NCBI RefSeq assembly: GCF_032118995.1
Contig: NC_092660.1
Location: forward strand, 20,942,501-21,006,500
Reading direction: 5' to 3'
Length of the DNA stretch: 64,000 nucleotides
DNA from: Asterias amurensis
Lineage: Eukaryota > Echinodermata > Asteroidea > Forcipulatida > Asteriidae
Shown: positions 1-24,590 of the stretch, piece by piece
Layout: every line of letters begins with the position of its first letter
Numbering within the stretch: position 1 is the first letter of the stretch
Made by a program: the position numbers and the translations under genes
The notes under the pieces: generated by a model
What the model was told of the DNA's origin: nothing
Database searches by the model: none
Seen by the model: the letters and a program-made list of their open reading frames with translations, nothing else

Positions 1-251
1 CAGTACGAACTAATAATTATTAAAAACTAAAGAAAGGAAATAATTGCATGTTTGGTTATAATTATATAAAGAAAACTTTCAAGTTAACTTATAAGAATAA
101 CAAATAATATCCAAAATCTACTAATTAAATAAAAATCATAATAATAAACTAAGACTAAAGCGCATTTTACAAGATACAAATAAAAATCTTGGGTTAATTG
201 CGGTCCCTCCTCCCCGCCCTCCCCTCTCCCGCCCGTGCAAGCTTCCCCGTC

Positions 252-403
252 TTGGGACCGAGTTGACTTGGGACCGAGTTGACTTGGGACCGAGTTGACT
301 TGGGACCGAGTTGACTTGGGACCGAGATGACTTGGGACCGAGTTGACTTTGGACCGAGTTGACTGGGACCGAGTTGGCTTGGGACCGAGTTGACCGGTAA
401 GCG
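252..403. repeat. 16-bp minisatellite (GGGACCGAGTTGACTT)n
   Basis: About nine to ten head-to-tail copies of a 16-bp unit, GGGACCGAGTTGACTT, with a few substitutions and one or two length changes near the right end. G+C content is higher than in the surrounding DNA. No function can be read from it. Confidence 0.9.
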
Positions 404-1127
404 GACTGTCTCTCGCCACAGAAAACCAAAACTTTAAAAATTTCAACACACCATGAAGTGTAAGTGTTATTGTTAAAAAATTGGATAGATGATTTGAAAA
501 AAAAAAAAATAGTTTTTGATTGTGAACAGTTTTCCTGTTAGTGTTATCCTACTGAAAACACATGACACCAGGATAAAACAAAAAAAGGTAAACATTTTAA
601 AACAAAAACCATGAAAACCAACTGAACCAATCTGCTTACCCCGGTTTTGCTTTCCCGGTCGACATAACTACAGCTCTATTTTTAGCTGCACAAACACTAG
701 AAACTGCTATTCATTAATAATAGCAGGAAATTTCTGTAGTGTTACTGTAAGAACTTTGACAGTGCACACATTTCTCGTTTAAAGATCAAAGCAAACCGCC
801 GCTCACGCTGAAGGGTTGCTATGACATTTTTGCGTGTCAGATTTCTTCAGTTCCTCTTTTGTTTTCTACGCTCTGATTGGTTTACTCCGAATTACTGACG
901 TAGCCGTATTTGAAAAATACCGAAAATACTACTCATTATTTGAATAAAATTAGCAATTTTTTAACAATTGAAAAGTAAATTGGTTTGAATATACATTAAC
1001 AAAAAAATTAAAAAGTATGTTTATGAACTTAATACTCTCTTGTATATGAAATACTTGATTTTAGAATGAACCAATCACCGTTCGCTTTTCATTTCGTTCG
1101 GTAAGACCTTTTCATCCGGGCGTCTTT

Positions 1128-1142
1128 TGACCTTTCAGGTCA
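1128..1142. promoter_or_regulatory. Everted nuclear-receptor half-site pair (ER3-like)
   Basis: TGACCT and AGGTCA half-sites separated by three bases (TGACCTTTCAGGTCA) lie 26 bp before the MIER start codon. Both half-sites match the AGGTCA consensus of nuclear receptors exactly. Binding is inference only: a 15-bp palindrome can occur by chance. Confidence 0.3.
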
Positions 1143-1167
1143 ACGATATCCCATCGTACTCTTCAAA

Positions 1168-7316
<6,149 letters not shown>

Positions 7317-10213
7317 GGGGCGGAGTCTGCAAAAGTCCCAGTGATTTTCTCTTCCAGAAAAAAAAACGATTGTTGGCGTTTTCAACACCATGGCAAATAT
7401 ATGTGAGCGGTCAAGCACTTCTTTTTTGTGCAAGATGTGGTCATCGTTTGTAAGGAGCCTATAATCAACATTATTTATTTTTTCTAAGAATATATACTAT
7501 TGTATAATTCATATGTGGCGTTGGAGATGTGTGTGTTATTGTTTTCAGATTTGATGATGGGTTTACCCTACTAGTGTCTCAAAAGGTTGGAATGATCTTA
7601 GTGAATCGGTTAAGTATTCCATCGATTATACAAATATTGGTCCATTGTGCCATCCGTCGACTCCATTTGAATGTTCAACATGCTAACGTGCGCATTCCAT
7701 GACGTAGGATTGTTCCCGCAGTGCATTGAAACATTCTGGTTAGTGTACACTGGTATAGGCAATGCCTCTGGGAACATGTATTTGTGCTTCGAACCTGTCT
7801 GCCTTGTGAGACACTTCCCTATTGCCCCTATTGACTGATTAGTAAAGGTTTGAATGGTGGATCAGAGAATATTCTGCCATAGTAAGACACAATCCTAATT
7901 GGGTAAATCAATGACCGCATATTTGCAATGCACTTCTGTCTACATCCATACCCATACAGTACGTGAAACTTGCATTACTCCAAGATGTAGCCCAGCAACA
8001 CAACAGCCCAGCCACATAACGGTTAAACCACATGTATTATGAGACTGAGGTGTATCAGTGTGGCTACGACTGTTGCTAAGACTGTCCTATTTCTCAATGC
8101 ATGATAAAGCAGCGATGTAGTCATAGCCGCTAGCTGTAGCCACCATTTCAGATATGGCATTTTGTATTTAATGATCAGTCAATAGGGAGGGTTAGCTGAC
8201 CCAAAAGTTAAAATGACATCAAACCTGCTAAGCACCTAATGCAATATTGACCCAATTCACCTGACGTCAACATCGATGCGCCATTGGTGGGCAATGTCAA
8301 TTTGCGTTATTCAGTGAAGTGCGCATTAAAGGGGACGCGGCGTTTACACGTAAACCCAATTTGGCAATCAAATTGGTGAGCGTGGCACAGTCGCCGGATA
8401 TGAAGTGCGTGCAAGGGGTTGATATATCTTTTGTGACAATGTGTTTAGCTGCTCTGCATAAGGCCAGACTGTGAATGAAGTTTGTACTTTGGTTTATTTG
8501 TTTGTTTTTTTGTTTTATTGAAATGGACTGAAATTTGAACAGAGAGATTACAATATTATTAGGAATAGAATGACATTATTATTTTAAAAGCATGTTGGGT
8601 GCTTGAGCAAAGTAAGTTATCTTCATTTATGCACGTGATTGGACACTGAACGTCTATTACCTTGTAGTTAGTGAAGAGCTTTTATGCTTAGTTGAGATTT
8701 TTACACATTATTCACACCGAAAAAGACACAGTTGTAAACCAACCTGTTTACACTGTCACATCTCTCAATTCCTGCGGTACGAATAATGTGCACAAGTCCT
8801 CACGGATGCAGAGGCTGTCAGGCGGACAGCCTTGTCAGGTCTTTAACTTCCGGGTTTAATGTGTTTCAAGAAAGAAAAATAATACAAAATCGGGAAAAAA
8901 AAATGGGGGGGGGGGGTGTCTCGGATATGCTAGTATGCAGCTCATGAATATTTATATCTTTTGACAGACCAGATGTGAAGTAAATGAATTATTAATTTTG
9001 AGGTCCAATCGTGACTTTCCTCATCATATTTTTGTACCCTATCATGCATGCTGAGCCTCCGTGGTGATGCGGTGTAAAATGACACCCTCCACTGACCAAG
9101 GTGGTCTTGTCTATCGCGGGATTATGGAAATGAGGTGACCGTGGGAACTCTTCTTTCTGGCGCATTATAGTAATAAGTCAGTGGCTTCAACACAAACCTA
9201 ACCCCCTCCGCATGCGGATAGTGTGGGGGGGGAGGGGCAATGTGATACCACACATTACGCAACACAGTGTTTTGGGGTGGGTTTTTACAGTGGCGGTCTT
9301 TTTCGGAGTGAATATTTCAACTGCATTGAGCAAGGCTAAGAGATGCCCCGTTTGTTCTAAGGGAAAACTGCCTTGCCAAGTCAATAATGACGTGTTAAGC
9401 AATGTGGCACATCAACATTGTCATGTTGCAATGAAAACATCATCATGATATCTTAATTTAGGAATAGGGCTCTTTTATGTCTGTAGGTATTTTTGAAAGA
9501 GTTATCATGGTGGTTTTGTACATCTGGGAACATATCAGCGTTGTCCATCAACAGTGTTCCGCTGGCTGGCCAAACTGAGTCCAAGGTTGGTCCATGTACT
9601 TACCAAGCCTGGCTCAAGTGACAACAAGATGTTCCCATAGTCTGTTGTGACCATTGATGTGATCATTCAGAGTAGTCTATGCTACAGTGTCATCGCGATT
9701 AGTACAAATGCTTTTATTTATTAAACCTTTAAAAAAAAAGTCAAATTTAAAAATAGTTTTTTTGAGTTGATGGGAAGGATAATTTCAATTGTCTGTCAGC
9801 AAAATACATGTACATGCTTAGTGTAGTTCAGCCAAGTTGATTATCTGTTTGCTAATAATGCTCTTTTATACTCGTGTTTTTATGAGGGTTTTTCGGGGTG
9901 AGCTTTTGGGTATTGTTTTGTTTTGGGCGATGGCATCACAAACAAAAATGGACATTCACTAAACCCCTGAACATTATTATATATGTTTAGCTAAGAAAAC
10001 AAATTTCTGGGATTTGTAACTTTTTCTAGTGAGTTAAACAAACCTTTAAAGCCTAGTATTGTGTACAAAGTGCGGTATATATCATATTGCAGGCTGGAGT
10101 AGTTTATGTGTCATAATTAGACCTTTGTGGATATTATGGAAATGTTCAGACAGTGGGAGTGTTAATGACAAACTTCAATGAACTTATAAGATAATAATTG
10201 TCTTTCTTTTGAA

Positions 10214-10591
10214 GCAAGTGGACACTATTGGTAATTGTCAAAGACCAGTCTTCTCACTTGGTGTATCTCAACATATGCATAAAATAACAAACCTGTGAAA
10301 ATTTGAGCGCGATCGGTTGTGGGAGTTGCGAGATAACTATGAAAGAAAAAAACACCCTTGTCACACGAAGTTGTGTGCTTTCAGATGCTTGATTTCGAGA
10401 CCTCAAGTTCTAAACTTGAGGTCTCGAAATCAAATTCGTGGAAAACTACTTCTTTCTCCAAAACTACGTCACTTCAGAGGGAGCCGTTTCTCACAATGTT
10501 TTATACTATCAACCTCTCCCCATTACTCGTCACCAAGAAAGGTTTTATGGCAACAATTATTTGGAGTAATTACCAATAGTGTCCACTGCTT
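10214..10591. repeat. TTAA-type MITE (family B)
   Basis: Terminal inverted repeats AGTGGACACTATTGGTAATT and ATTACCAATAGTGTCCACT, with TTAA preserved on the right (10592-10595) and a mutated TTGA on the left. The centre carries a 42-base near-perfect palindrome (10390-10431) beginning GATTTCGAGACCTC. It matches the copy at 22061-22442 over nearly its full length. Confidence 0.85.
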
Positions 10592-11487
10592 TTAAGCACT
10601 TCATACTGGTATCAAAAGGCTGTTATTACCAATCACTCCTTCCAGGGAAATTCTTTCCTGGACTTATCTCAAATTCTTGGGAGGAAGCGGATCCAGCAAT
10701 GTAATAAATTCATGTAAAATTAACCATTCACAATTTTAAATAAACAAATTATTTGTCCAATATTTTGTGATCTATTTCAAATCAATTGTTGATTGTCATT
10801 TGGTAAGGGTAGGGCCTTGGGTTAGTGAATGCTTGCTTTTTATATGTGATGCCATCCCCATTCCATTGATATAAATGAAAGTATTCTTGTACCTTTATAT
10901 TAAGTATACAGTATATATAATAGAAATTAAAGTATTATTAAATTGTTTTGAAAAGATGGGAGTAGCATGCACTCATCCGTTTTCTTCAATACCTGCTATG
11001 GTTTCCTCTTACCCTAAACCCTTCTCCCAAAATCCCATAAAATCTACTCCAGGCAGTTGGCTGATAATGTAGGATTGGGGACTGCAGGCCTTATGTATTT
11101 CCCCATCACTGGCCATGGGCCAGGCCTACCACTCTTACCCAAGTCCAAACATGTTGTGATTGAGTGACAGAGGATGGGGGAATGTAGGCCCAGTTAATAA
11201 TTGGTTATCACTGGGCCAGGCCTACCAATCTTACCCAAGTGCTAACATGTTGGTATGAAGTGACATAAGAGTAGATGATAGTGGAGGATTGAGGAAACCA
11301 GTGGGCCTAGGGATTAAGAGGTTTTAACAATTAATGTAAATATTGTGAATGAATCTGTAACTCTGGCTGCAAATGGCAATGTGGTTTTGATTATTAATTT
11401 ATAAAAGGAGACACTTACCAATTACCATGTAAAGTTTGTGACTACAAGATTCCTATACCATTGGATGCTGTCTAGGTAGTATTATGT

Positions 11488-11698
11488 TGTGGACAAGTCA
11501 TTTATGGTCCCACACAGTGAGATAGTCGAGTTGCAGCGGTGCTCTTCGCTTGAACTGCTGGTTGCACGACTACTGCGCGCTGCCCGACTCTACTCCCCAT
11601 TAATGTGATATAGAAGTTGCCAACCAGCAGTTCGCGCAAGAGCAGTGACAACTCGACTATCTCACCGCGCGTCGCAACATTAACGACTTGTCCACAAG
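11488..11698. repeat. Palindromic MITE
   Basis: Long inverted repeat of about 210 bp. The outer ends are TGTGGACAAGTC and GACTTGTCCACA. The inner arms are TGAGATAGTCGAGTTG and CAACTCGACTATCTCA, then GAACTGCTGGTTG and CAACCAGCAGTTC. No coding sequence; no second copy was recognised here. Confidence 0.75.
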
Positions 11699-12117
11699 TC
11701 TAAGGTGGTATTGGATATTATTAGGAGCTATTGTGTATATATACCAGTTCAATTCATTATTTCTTTCTACTCTTGCAATGTGTAAAAACACTTGTTGATT
11801 AAGAAACAGAAAACGGTTTGTCCCCCTCTATTCCCACAATGGACAAGACTAACTACAGATATACATTCACTTATCTAGCTTTGACTTTGCATCCAATTCT
11901 GCAAATTGTGTTTAATAAATTTATTCTGATTTTGTGAAGGAAAGGCACAATGTCATTTTGGCCCAAAGTAGAATACCAAATCAAACCAAAAAGACCTCGT
12001 AAAAACAAAACTCAGGTGAAGTTGTAAGTGGACTATGCAGTAAGGCCTAATCACAAACCCTGGCCACAATTTTGCTTTTCCATTACCAGTTAGTCTATTT
12101 TTTCTGCTTACACCAAT

Positions 12118-12201
12118 AATGGTGATAAGCGCTGTTAAGTCAAAGGGAAATAAATCCCACGGCGGCCCGGAAAGCGCCTAGTCAACAGTGCTTATCATTC
12201 A
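12118..12201. repeat. Short hairpin repeat
   Basis: Arms GATAAGCGCTGTT (12124-12136) and AACAGTGCTTATC (12184-12196) pair at 12 of 13 positions around a 47-base loop. It may be the remnant of a small MITE. Confidence 0.4.
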
Positions 12202-14591
12202 TCAGTTACAGTAACGGTAAAACACTACTGATAAACTAGCTTAGCAGGAATTTATTACAAGCTTAAGGGCATTGTGATACCTGTTTCCACCTGGGCTTAA
12301 TGTCATTAAGCTGTTAACTGGTAACCTGCTCACTTAGCGAAAAACAATGCAAGCCAAAGTGTAATTCATTATTAGTGATCTTGAAGATTACTTCGTTTTA
12401 TAATGAATTCTGCAAAACGTCCCCTGCATAGTTTCCACTTGTAAATTACTTGAGGCAGTGCAAAAAAACACATCATCAATTTGGTATCAATCTTCAATTT
12501 GCTATAAATCTTCAGTGAATTGCATACAAGTGTTATCTCTGGCTATGGCTACAGCAACAAAGAATAAGACTCTTCAGTCATAGCCACTTGCAAAAGCCAT
12601 TGATTCAGACACAGCTTTAAAACAATCTGTGCCAATATGTTTTACTTTGCTGCAGCCGTTTATGCCCTCCTTTCAGAAATTTGATGTATTGTACATCTCA
12701 AACTATCGGAGCAAGTTTGACTATCCAAATCCTAACTTCTTTCCTTATACACTGTAAATAGTTAGAATGGTGTACTCAAAGTAGTATCAAACTGTAAGTA
12801 TGTAAAAAACAAAATTTGAAAAAATGTCAGTATTTTAATTTTCAACAGATATTTTAACCTTAATAGTTATCCCTAGACTTTGTTGTCAAAATGAAGTTCT
12901 TATTTTAGCAAATAATGTAGAAGTATTTCGAAACGAAGACAAAAACAAGACAACTGCAACAACATTATGACAGGAATCCAAAAACATTTCTCAGGGTAAG
13001 ACTTGCATACAAATATACTGAAGTAGACAGTGAAGTATTGTGACAAAGTTGAAATACAAAGTAAAGGTTAGAGAGAGACTTAACAAAAATCCTCTGAAAA
13101 TCTTAATTTATGTAGCTTCACCTTTTATGTTTGGCTGATACAGTAACTTGAAGAAATTCAAAGTTTGTTTTGTGTACGTTGATTGATTTATTTGAATTTT
13201 CTTACTATTAATTGTTTTGCTGAACACAATCAAATCCTAGATGTTCATGTTGTAGTTCCAACAATAATGGAAAGTGGTTTTTTTACATGCGCTTTGCACT
13301 CTATTATGTTCTAAAGACAATTGAACAGTAACACCCATTGTAATGTGAAGAAGTGATTATAAAGTATTTCTTGTGATTTATTTGTGAACTTCTTCAAAAC
13401 AATTTCTGTCATTTCATCGAGTTGTATTTCACTTTAATAATATTTGATGAAAACACTCTTCAAAAACTAAATTTAAACTTTTAAAGATGAAAAAAAGACA
13501 ATTCAAGAAAGACGTTTTTCTTTTCTAAAGAAAGAACGAATACACAAAGCATACAGGCAACGATATTCATTATAACAAAGTAATTATTCATCATGCATGG
13601 TGAAAACCTTTCTAAAAACTCTTTATTGGAATTAGTTTCAGTATTATTCTTAAGAAACTTCTTTGTACATGTTTTTCCTTTCTTGTTTTTGTTTTGTTTG
13701 TTGTAAAATTCTTATGGAGATTCATGGTGGGGTACAGACAAGCATGTCAAGTCGTGGAAATACTGCAGAAACAGCCATCATTCTTTAAATATTATTCACC
13801 ACCAATTAATTGCGTATTTATTATTAAAAGAGTTGTACAATTTGTGCGTTTTTTTGTGGGTTTTTTTCAAGGCTGTTTTGATTTTTATTTTGTTGTATGT
13901 TAATTATTTGAAAGATAATTTAATGAAATATTTATTTTTTCCTTTGTAGTTTTAGGGTGTATGTACTTCAGTGCCTAGGCAGAGAGATTGTCAATAACTT
14001 GTTAGCTTTAATTTATGAATTTTATCTTGATATACGTTAAATATGACATGTTTACAATTGATTAATAATCAACATACATGTATACTGTATTATGATTATG
14101 AGTTTATTTTGAAATAACCTAACTTGTTTCAAGTTCAAACTGTTTTCTTTTGCCCATTACAAATTTCAGGGGAATGTTTTACAGAGACTCCGAAATTATG
14201 GCAAATAAGGAATAAATACAAACAAGATCAAGTAGTAGGTTGCATATTATCTAATATAGCATAAGTGCAAGATCTAGATTTTGTAGAAATATAAATCTTG
14301 TTTTTAGTAAGGTTAGTCCAAACATCAAGACATAAATGAACCATAGTTTTTTTTGTATTAACAAACATTGAAGAAGTTTATTTCAACAAATGCTACTCTA
14401 TCTGTACAGTTGGTAATAAAATGACATAAATATAAATTGTAATGTTTTTGTTTAATGTAACTTGCTTGCGTCCCTGTGATCTGTAAACAGCCAGAGCTTT
14501 CTTAACCCCTTCACTCCTTCGTAGACATGTTTTTCAGAGGTGAGAAATGTCTTTGTCTTTGTGACTGGAACCTGAACACAGATTGCAACAT

Positions 14592-14697
14592 AAGGCTGGA
14601 TAGCTCAGTTGGTAGAGTGAATATAAGGCTGGATAGCTCAGTTCTTGGTAGAGTGATGGTACGGTAATCCGGAGGTTGTTGGTTCAAATCCCATCCA
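14592..14697 (+). repeat. tRNA-derived SINE head
   Basis: A tRNA-like segment with A-box-like GGATAGCTCAGTTNTTGGTA and B-box-like GGTTCAAATCCC. The first 33 bases of the head are duplicated in tandem (14592-14624 and again from 14625). The acceptor arm is imperfect and no intact cloverleaf with a paired anticodon stem can be drawn, so this is a SINE promoter region, not a tRNA gene. A 64-bp repeated tail follows. Confidence 0.7.
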
Positions 14698-15075
14698 AGT
14701 AAATTTGTCTTTGTTCAAACCTAAACTATTTAAAAACTTAACCAGTCAGTTTGCCCATTAGAGTAAATTTGTCTTTGTTCAACCCCAAACTATTTAAAAA
14801 CTTAACCAGTCAATTTGCCCATTAGAGTAAATTTGTCTTTGTTCAAACCCAAACTATTTAAAAACTTAACCAGTCACTTTGCCCATTAGAGTAAATTTGT
14901 CTTTGTTCAAACCCAAACTATTTAAAAACTTAACCAGTCAGTTTGCCCATTAGAGTAAATTTGTCTTTGTTCAAACCCAAACTTTTTAAAAACTTAACCA
15001 GTCAGTTTGCCCATTAGAGTAAATTTGTCTTTGTTCAAACCCAAACTATTTAAAAACTTAACCAGTCAGTTTGCC
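14698..15075 (+). repeat. Six 64-bp tandem repeats of a SINE tail
   Basis: Units start at 14698, 14762, 14826, 14890, 14954 and 15018, each beginning AGTAAATTTGTCTTTGTTCA. They differ by only a few substitutions, so the expansion is recent. The array abuts the SINE head, which suggests that the tail of one inserted SINE was amplified in place. Confidence 0.95.
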
Positions 15076-15488
15076 TTGTAGTTTATTACCACATAAATTT
15101 AGTGAATTCAGAGTTTTCTTATATCTGCCAGGCAACAAAAGATATCATTGTTTTCTCTGTATACAATTGGAATTATGAGACTGTTCCCAAAAGCTCCATG
15201 AAATCTTTGACTCCAGGGGATATCAAAATCTGGAAATGCCATCATTTAAAAGTACCGCCCATTATTTGGATCCTGGTTGCAGACTGTTTTGTTAACATCA
15301 ATTCTTACCCATTATATATTTTACGCCCATTGATCAAACCAGCTCAAAGTCAAGATAGCCTGTTCCCACTTTAGTTAACACTCGTTCAACATAGTCGGGG
15401 AGCTAGATAAAGACAACCTAAGTAGTAACGGCTTCATTATTTTTAATTGATGAGTTTTCCACAAATAAACAATTCTGTGTTAGTTTCT

Positions 15489-21396
<5,908 letters not shown>

Positions 21397-22060
21397 TTTT
21401 GATTTTTTTTATTGCAGCATCGAATCAAACAATATGGATTCTTTTTAGGGAAAGTGACAGATATTGTCAAACTGATTGCCTTTTACATTTTTTCAATAAA
21501 CACCACCCAGCAGCAATGCACACGTGTGACGACGAGTTGTGTTGCAATGTTTGTATCGAGTGCGCCCTCCTTTGACAGTGTTTAGAGAGTTTTTATACAG
21601 TCAACAACTCACACAGGGGTGAACAGCATTTTGTTCCAACAATGTTTTATTTCGTGCTTCCATGGGTGTGAATTGATTAAAACATTGAGGAATAATGCAA
21701 ATACACTTGGTAAACACCCGTTGCCCATATGGATGTGGTGGCAATAATGCCCCGTTGCCCAATGGATGTGGTGCCATATTGCTTGATTCTACCTCCATGA
21801 TTTCTTGATGCTGCATGGCTGGGGTTCTTATGGGTCAAATAATGGGTCATTTTTTTTCTTCTCCCAATTAGATACATGGCAGTTTAGTAACAGCTGGTCT
21901 CTCTGATTCAACCTAAATCTCTATTTCAACTGTATTCAGTGCACGCCCATGATCTCACAATGATCGCAAGAATTTGAATCTTCCTTGATGGGTTTAAATT
22001 GTCAAAGGAGTGGACCTGGGCCAATTTCATAGAGCTGCTTAAGCAAAAAATTTGCTTTAA

Positions 22061-22442
22061 GGCAGTGGACACTATTTGTAATTGTCAAAGACTAGTCTTC
22101 ACAATTGGTGTATCTCAACATATGCATAAAATAACAAACCTGTAAAAATTTGAGCTCAGTCGGTCATCGAACTTGCGAGATAATAATGAAAGAAAAAACA
22201 CCCTTGTCACACGAAGTTGTGTGCGTTTAGATGGTTGATTTCGAGACCTCACGTTCTAAACTAGAGGACTTGAAATCAAATTCGTGGAAAATTACTTATT
22301 TCTCGAAAACTATGGCACTTCAGAGGGAGCTGTTTCTCACAATGTTTTATACCATCAACCTCTCCCATTACTCATTACCAAGCAAGGTTTTGTGCTAATA
22401 CATATAATTATTTTTAGTAATTACCAATAGCGTCCACTGCCT
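22061..22442. repeat. TTAA-type MITE (family B), nested copy
   Basis: Ends GGCAGTGGACACTATTTG and TAGCGTCCACTGCC, with TTAA on the left and TTTAA on the right. It is inserted in the outer element that begins at 22016. It aligns along its length with 10214-10591. Confidence 0.9.
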
Positions 22443-22621
22443 TTAAGCATGAAAATTGCTCGCTTGTTTACACGTTACTGGCCAAAATGTCATGCCATAT
22501 ACATTGCTTGTGACTGGTATTTAGCTGTTTTTACTTAGCATAACAATTGAATGGAGTCTTGGCCGGTAATCTGATTTTACTAAGCAAGGATTTTTTTGCT
22601 TAAGCAAAATTTTGTGCTTAA

Positions 22622-23004
22622 AGGAACACGTTGCCTTGGATCGGTCGAGTTGGTCTTTGAAAAGCGTTTGTAACCGTTTTTTATAAAATGCATATGGGTA
22701 GAAAGATGTTGTAAAAGTAGAATACAATGATCCACACAAACATGCCTCGAAATTACGTGGTTTTCCTTTAACCTTGTCGACTAACACGTCGGCCATTTAT
22801 GGGGGTCAAAATTTTGACCCCCATAAATGGCCGACCATGTTAGTTCGCACAGTAGAAGGAAAACCACGCAATTTCGAGGCAAACTTGTGTGGATCATTGT
22901 ATTCTACTTTTAAAACATCTTTCCAACCATTATGCATTTTATAAAAAACGGTTACAAACGCTTTTGTTTTGACCAACTCGTCCGATCCAAGGCAACGTGT
23001 TCCT
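22622..23004. repeat. Foldback MITE (family A), copy 2
   Basis: A 383-bp foldback element flanked by TTAA at 22618-22621 and 23005-23008. It differs from copy 1 by scattered substitutions, with GGGGGTCA-type central arms. The central palindrome is intact. Confidence 0.92.
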
Positions 23005-23008
23005 TTAA

Positions 23009-23376
23009 AGGAACACGTTGCCTTGGATCGGTCGAGTTGGTCTTTGAAAAGCGTTTGTAACCGTTTTTTATAAAATACATATAGGTAGAAAGATGTTGTA
23101 AAAGTAGAATACAATGATCCACACAAACATGCCTCGAAATTGCGTGGTTTTCCTTTTACCTCGTCGACTAACACGTCGGCCATTTATTGACCCCCATAAA
23201 TGGCCGACCATGTTAGTTCGCACAGTAGAAGGAAAACCACGCAATTTCGAGGCAAACTTGTGTGGATCATTGTATTCTACTTTTAAAACATCTTTCCAAC
23301 CATATGCATTTTATAAAAAACGGTTACAAACGCTTTTGTTTTGACCAACTCGTCCGATCCAAGGCAACGTGTTCCT
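23009..23376. repeat. Foldback MITE (family A), copy 3
   Basis: It abuts copy 2 with a single shared TTAA (23005-23008) and has its own TTAA at 23377-23380. It is nearly identical to copy 2, except that about 15 bp of the central palindrome is missing. Confidence 0.92.
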
Positions 23377-23669
23377 TTAAGCAGCTCTATGAAATTGGGC
23401 CCTGTTAAGTTTTCAAGATACATTCCATTCGGATCATTACTTCTCGCCCACTCCATTCTGGTTACACTACTGCCCATAGCCACTGTCCCAGTGACCTTTG
23501 AATTGCACAGTATCAATTAACCTTTCACTCATAGGTAAAACATGCCTCGCCCTTACAAGAAAGAACAAAGCATTGGGCTTGATTTCTACCCCAAACCCAA
23601 GAGACAATAACCCCCCCCCCCTAACAAACAAAAACACTTTAATTACAAACACAGACAATAAACAAACTT

Positions 23670-24590
23670 TTTTACAATGGCATGACTAAGTTTTTATTCA
23701 GAAGATTGCCAGAATGGCCTCTCTCTCAAAAAGTTTCCGTAATAATGAAATACATTGTAGATTTTTTATCTTTTATCCTTGCGCCTGAATGCATGTTCAG
23801 AGGCAGACCTTGCAGATAATGAACTACTAATTCGTGGATTGTTCTTGTTTGCTGTTTTCAGTAAGCGAATTGTGGAATCAATCTTGAGCTGACATCAGAT
23901 TTCCATTCTGATGTTTCCTCTGATGATGCACAAGACGTTTCGTTTAGAGATGTGTACTACAGTTCTGTGTTTTACATTTGATGTTGTTGCTGATGAGGAT
24001 ACGAGATGTCACCTGCAAAAAAAGGGAAATGAACAATCAGGAGTCAGAGTCTTTAATGACAACAACAGTTCTGAAACTCTAATAAATTGAATGAGGTATG
24101 GGAATGCTGAAATGATCGCAGTTCCACCTTTTGGAATATCAGGTTTCAAAAATGCTTTTTGGAAAAGTATCCTCAGCACTAGAGAAGTTGATCAAAGATC
24201 AGGATTCATTTATATCTCATCTGGAGGAAGATTTGTTTTCCACCAGGAAGACATATCAAAATCTGAATTTGATAAAAGGCTGAATTTTCTCAAAAACCTA
24301 AAAAAAAAGTTGACATCTAGACTTCTTAGAATAATCTTGCTGCTTACTGTTAAACCAGAAATCTTAGGATCTTTCAAAACCTTACAAAGTTTAACCTGAT
24401 TTTGTATAGGATGCCACCCTTGCAGAAAAAGTAAGTTTATTTGTTTTTGTAGTACTGTACAGCACCAAAAGACAACAGAGCCTGACGTTGGATTCTGAAG
24501 TTTTTAAATACTTTTTAAGGTAGATGGAGGCGGGCATCAAAGATAATTACCTTGTTATGTAATGCGAAATGTAGCCATTGCCTTTTTCTT
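23670..24590 (-). other. rps28: RPS28 3' UTR with its own intron
   Basis: Forty bases after the RPS28 stop, the minus strand has a strong donor, ACAAG|GTAATT (exon edge 24551). A matching acceptor, TTTTTTTGCAG|GTGAC, gives a final exon from 24012 downward. That exon contains AATAAA at 23698-23693, so cleavage should fall near 23670. The 40-base distance from the stop to the last junction is below the 50-55 base limit that usually triggers nonsense-mediated decay. The intron holds no recognised gene. Confidence 0.6.

Larger units (their letters stand above)
1..1167. other. 5' flank of MIER gene
   Basis: AT-rich non-coding DNA upstream of the MIER start codon. It holds the 16-bp minisatellite at 252-403 and a nuclear-receptor-like palindrome at 1128-1142. 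The last 90 bp are richer in G+C (for example CCGGGCG near 1116) and probably carry the promoter and 5' UTR. No TATA box was evident. The reading frames crossing the minisatellite on the minus strand exist only because the repeat lacks stop codons. Confidence 0.5.
7317..14590. other. MIER 3' UTR and intergenic DNA
   Basis: AT-rich non-coding DNA with no supported exon. The proximal part must be MIER 3' UTR, but several AATAAA-like signals are scattered through it and the true end cannot be chosen by eye. It contains MITEs at 10214-10591 and 11488-11698, a short hairpin repeat near 12118-12201, and G runs near 8905-8916. Confidence 0.5.
22016..23404. repeat. Outer MITE with three nested MITEs
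   Basis: The outer repeat has inverted ends CTGGGCCAATTTCATAGAG and CTCTATGAAATTGGGCCC and its own sequence of about 220 bp, rich in TTGCTTAAGCAA-like motifs. It is broken by a family B element (22061-22442) and two abutting family A elements (22622-23004 and 23009-23376), all at TTAA sites. The insertions must be younger than the host copy. Confidence 0.85.

Noticed and set aside
84-449. Overlapping minus-strand frames with STRSQVNSVPSQ-like repeats
   Set aside because: Product of the 16-bp minisatellite at 252-403, in two frames at once.
14592-14697. tRNA gene
   Set aside because: A and B boxes exist, but the stems are imperfect, the head is duplicated and SINE tails follow.
22521-23344. 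Frames such as ADVLVDEVKGKPRNFEA on both strands, also near 56410-56806 and 59536-59736
   Set aside because: They lie inside family A foldback MITEs and recur because the palindrome reads similarly on both strands.
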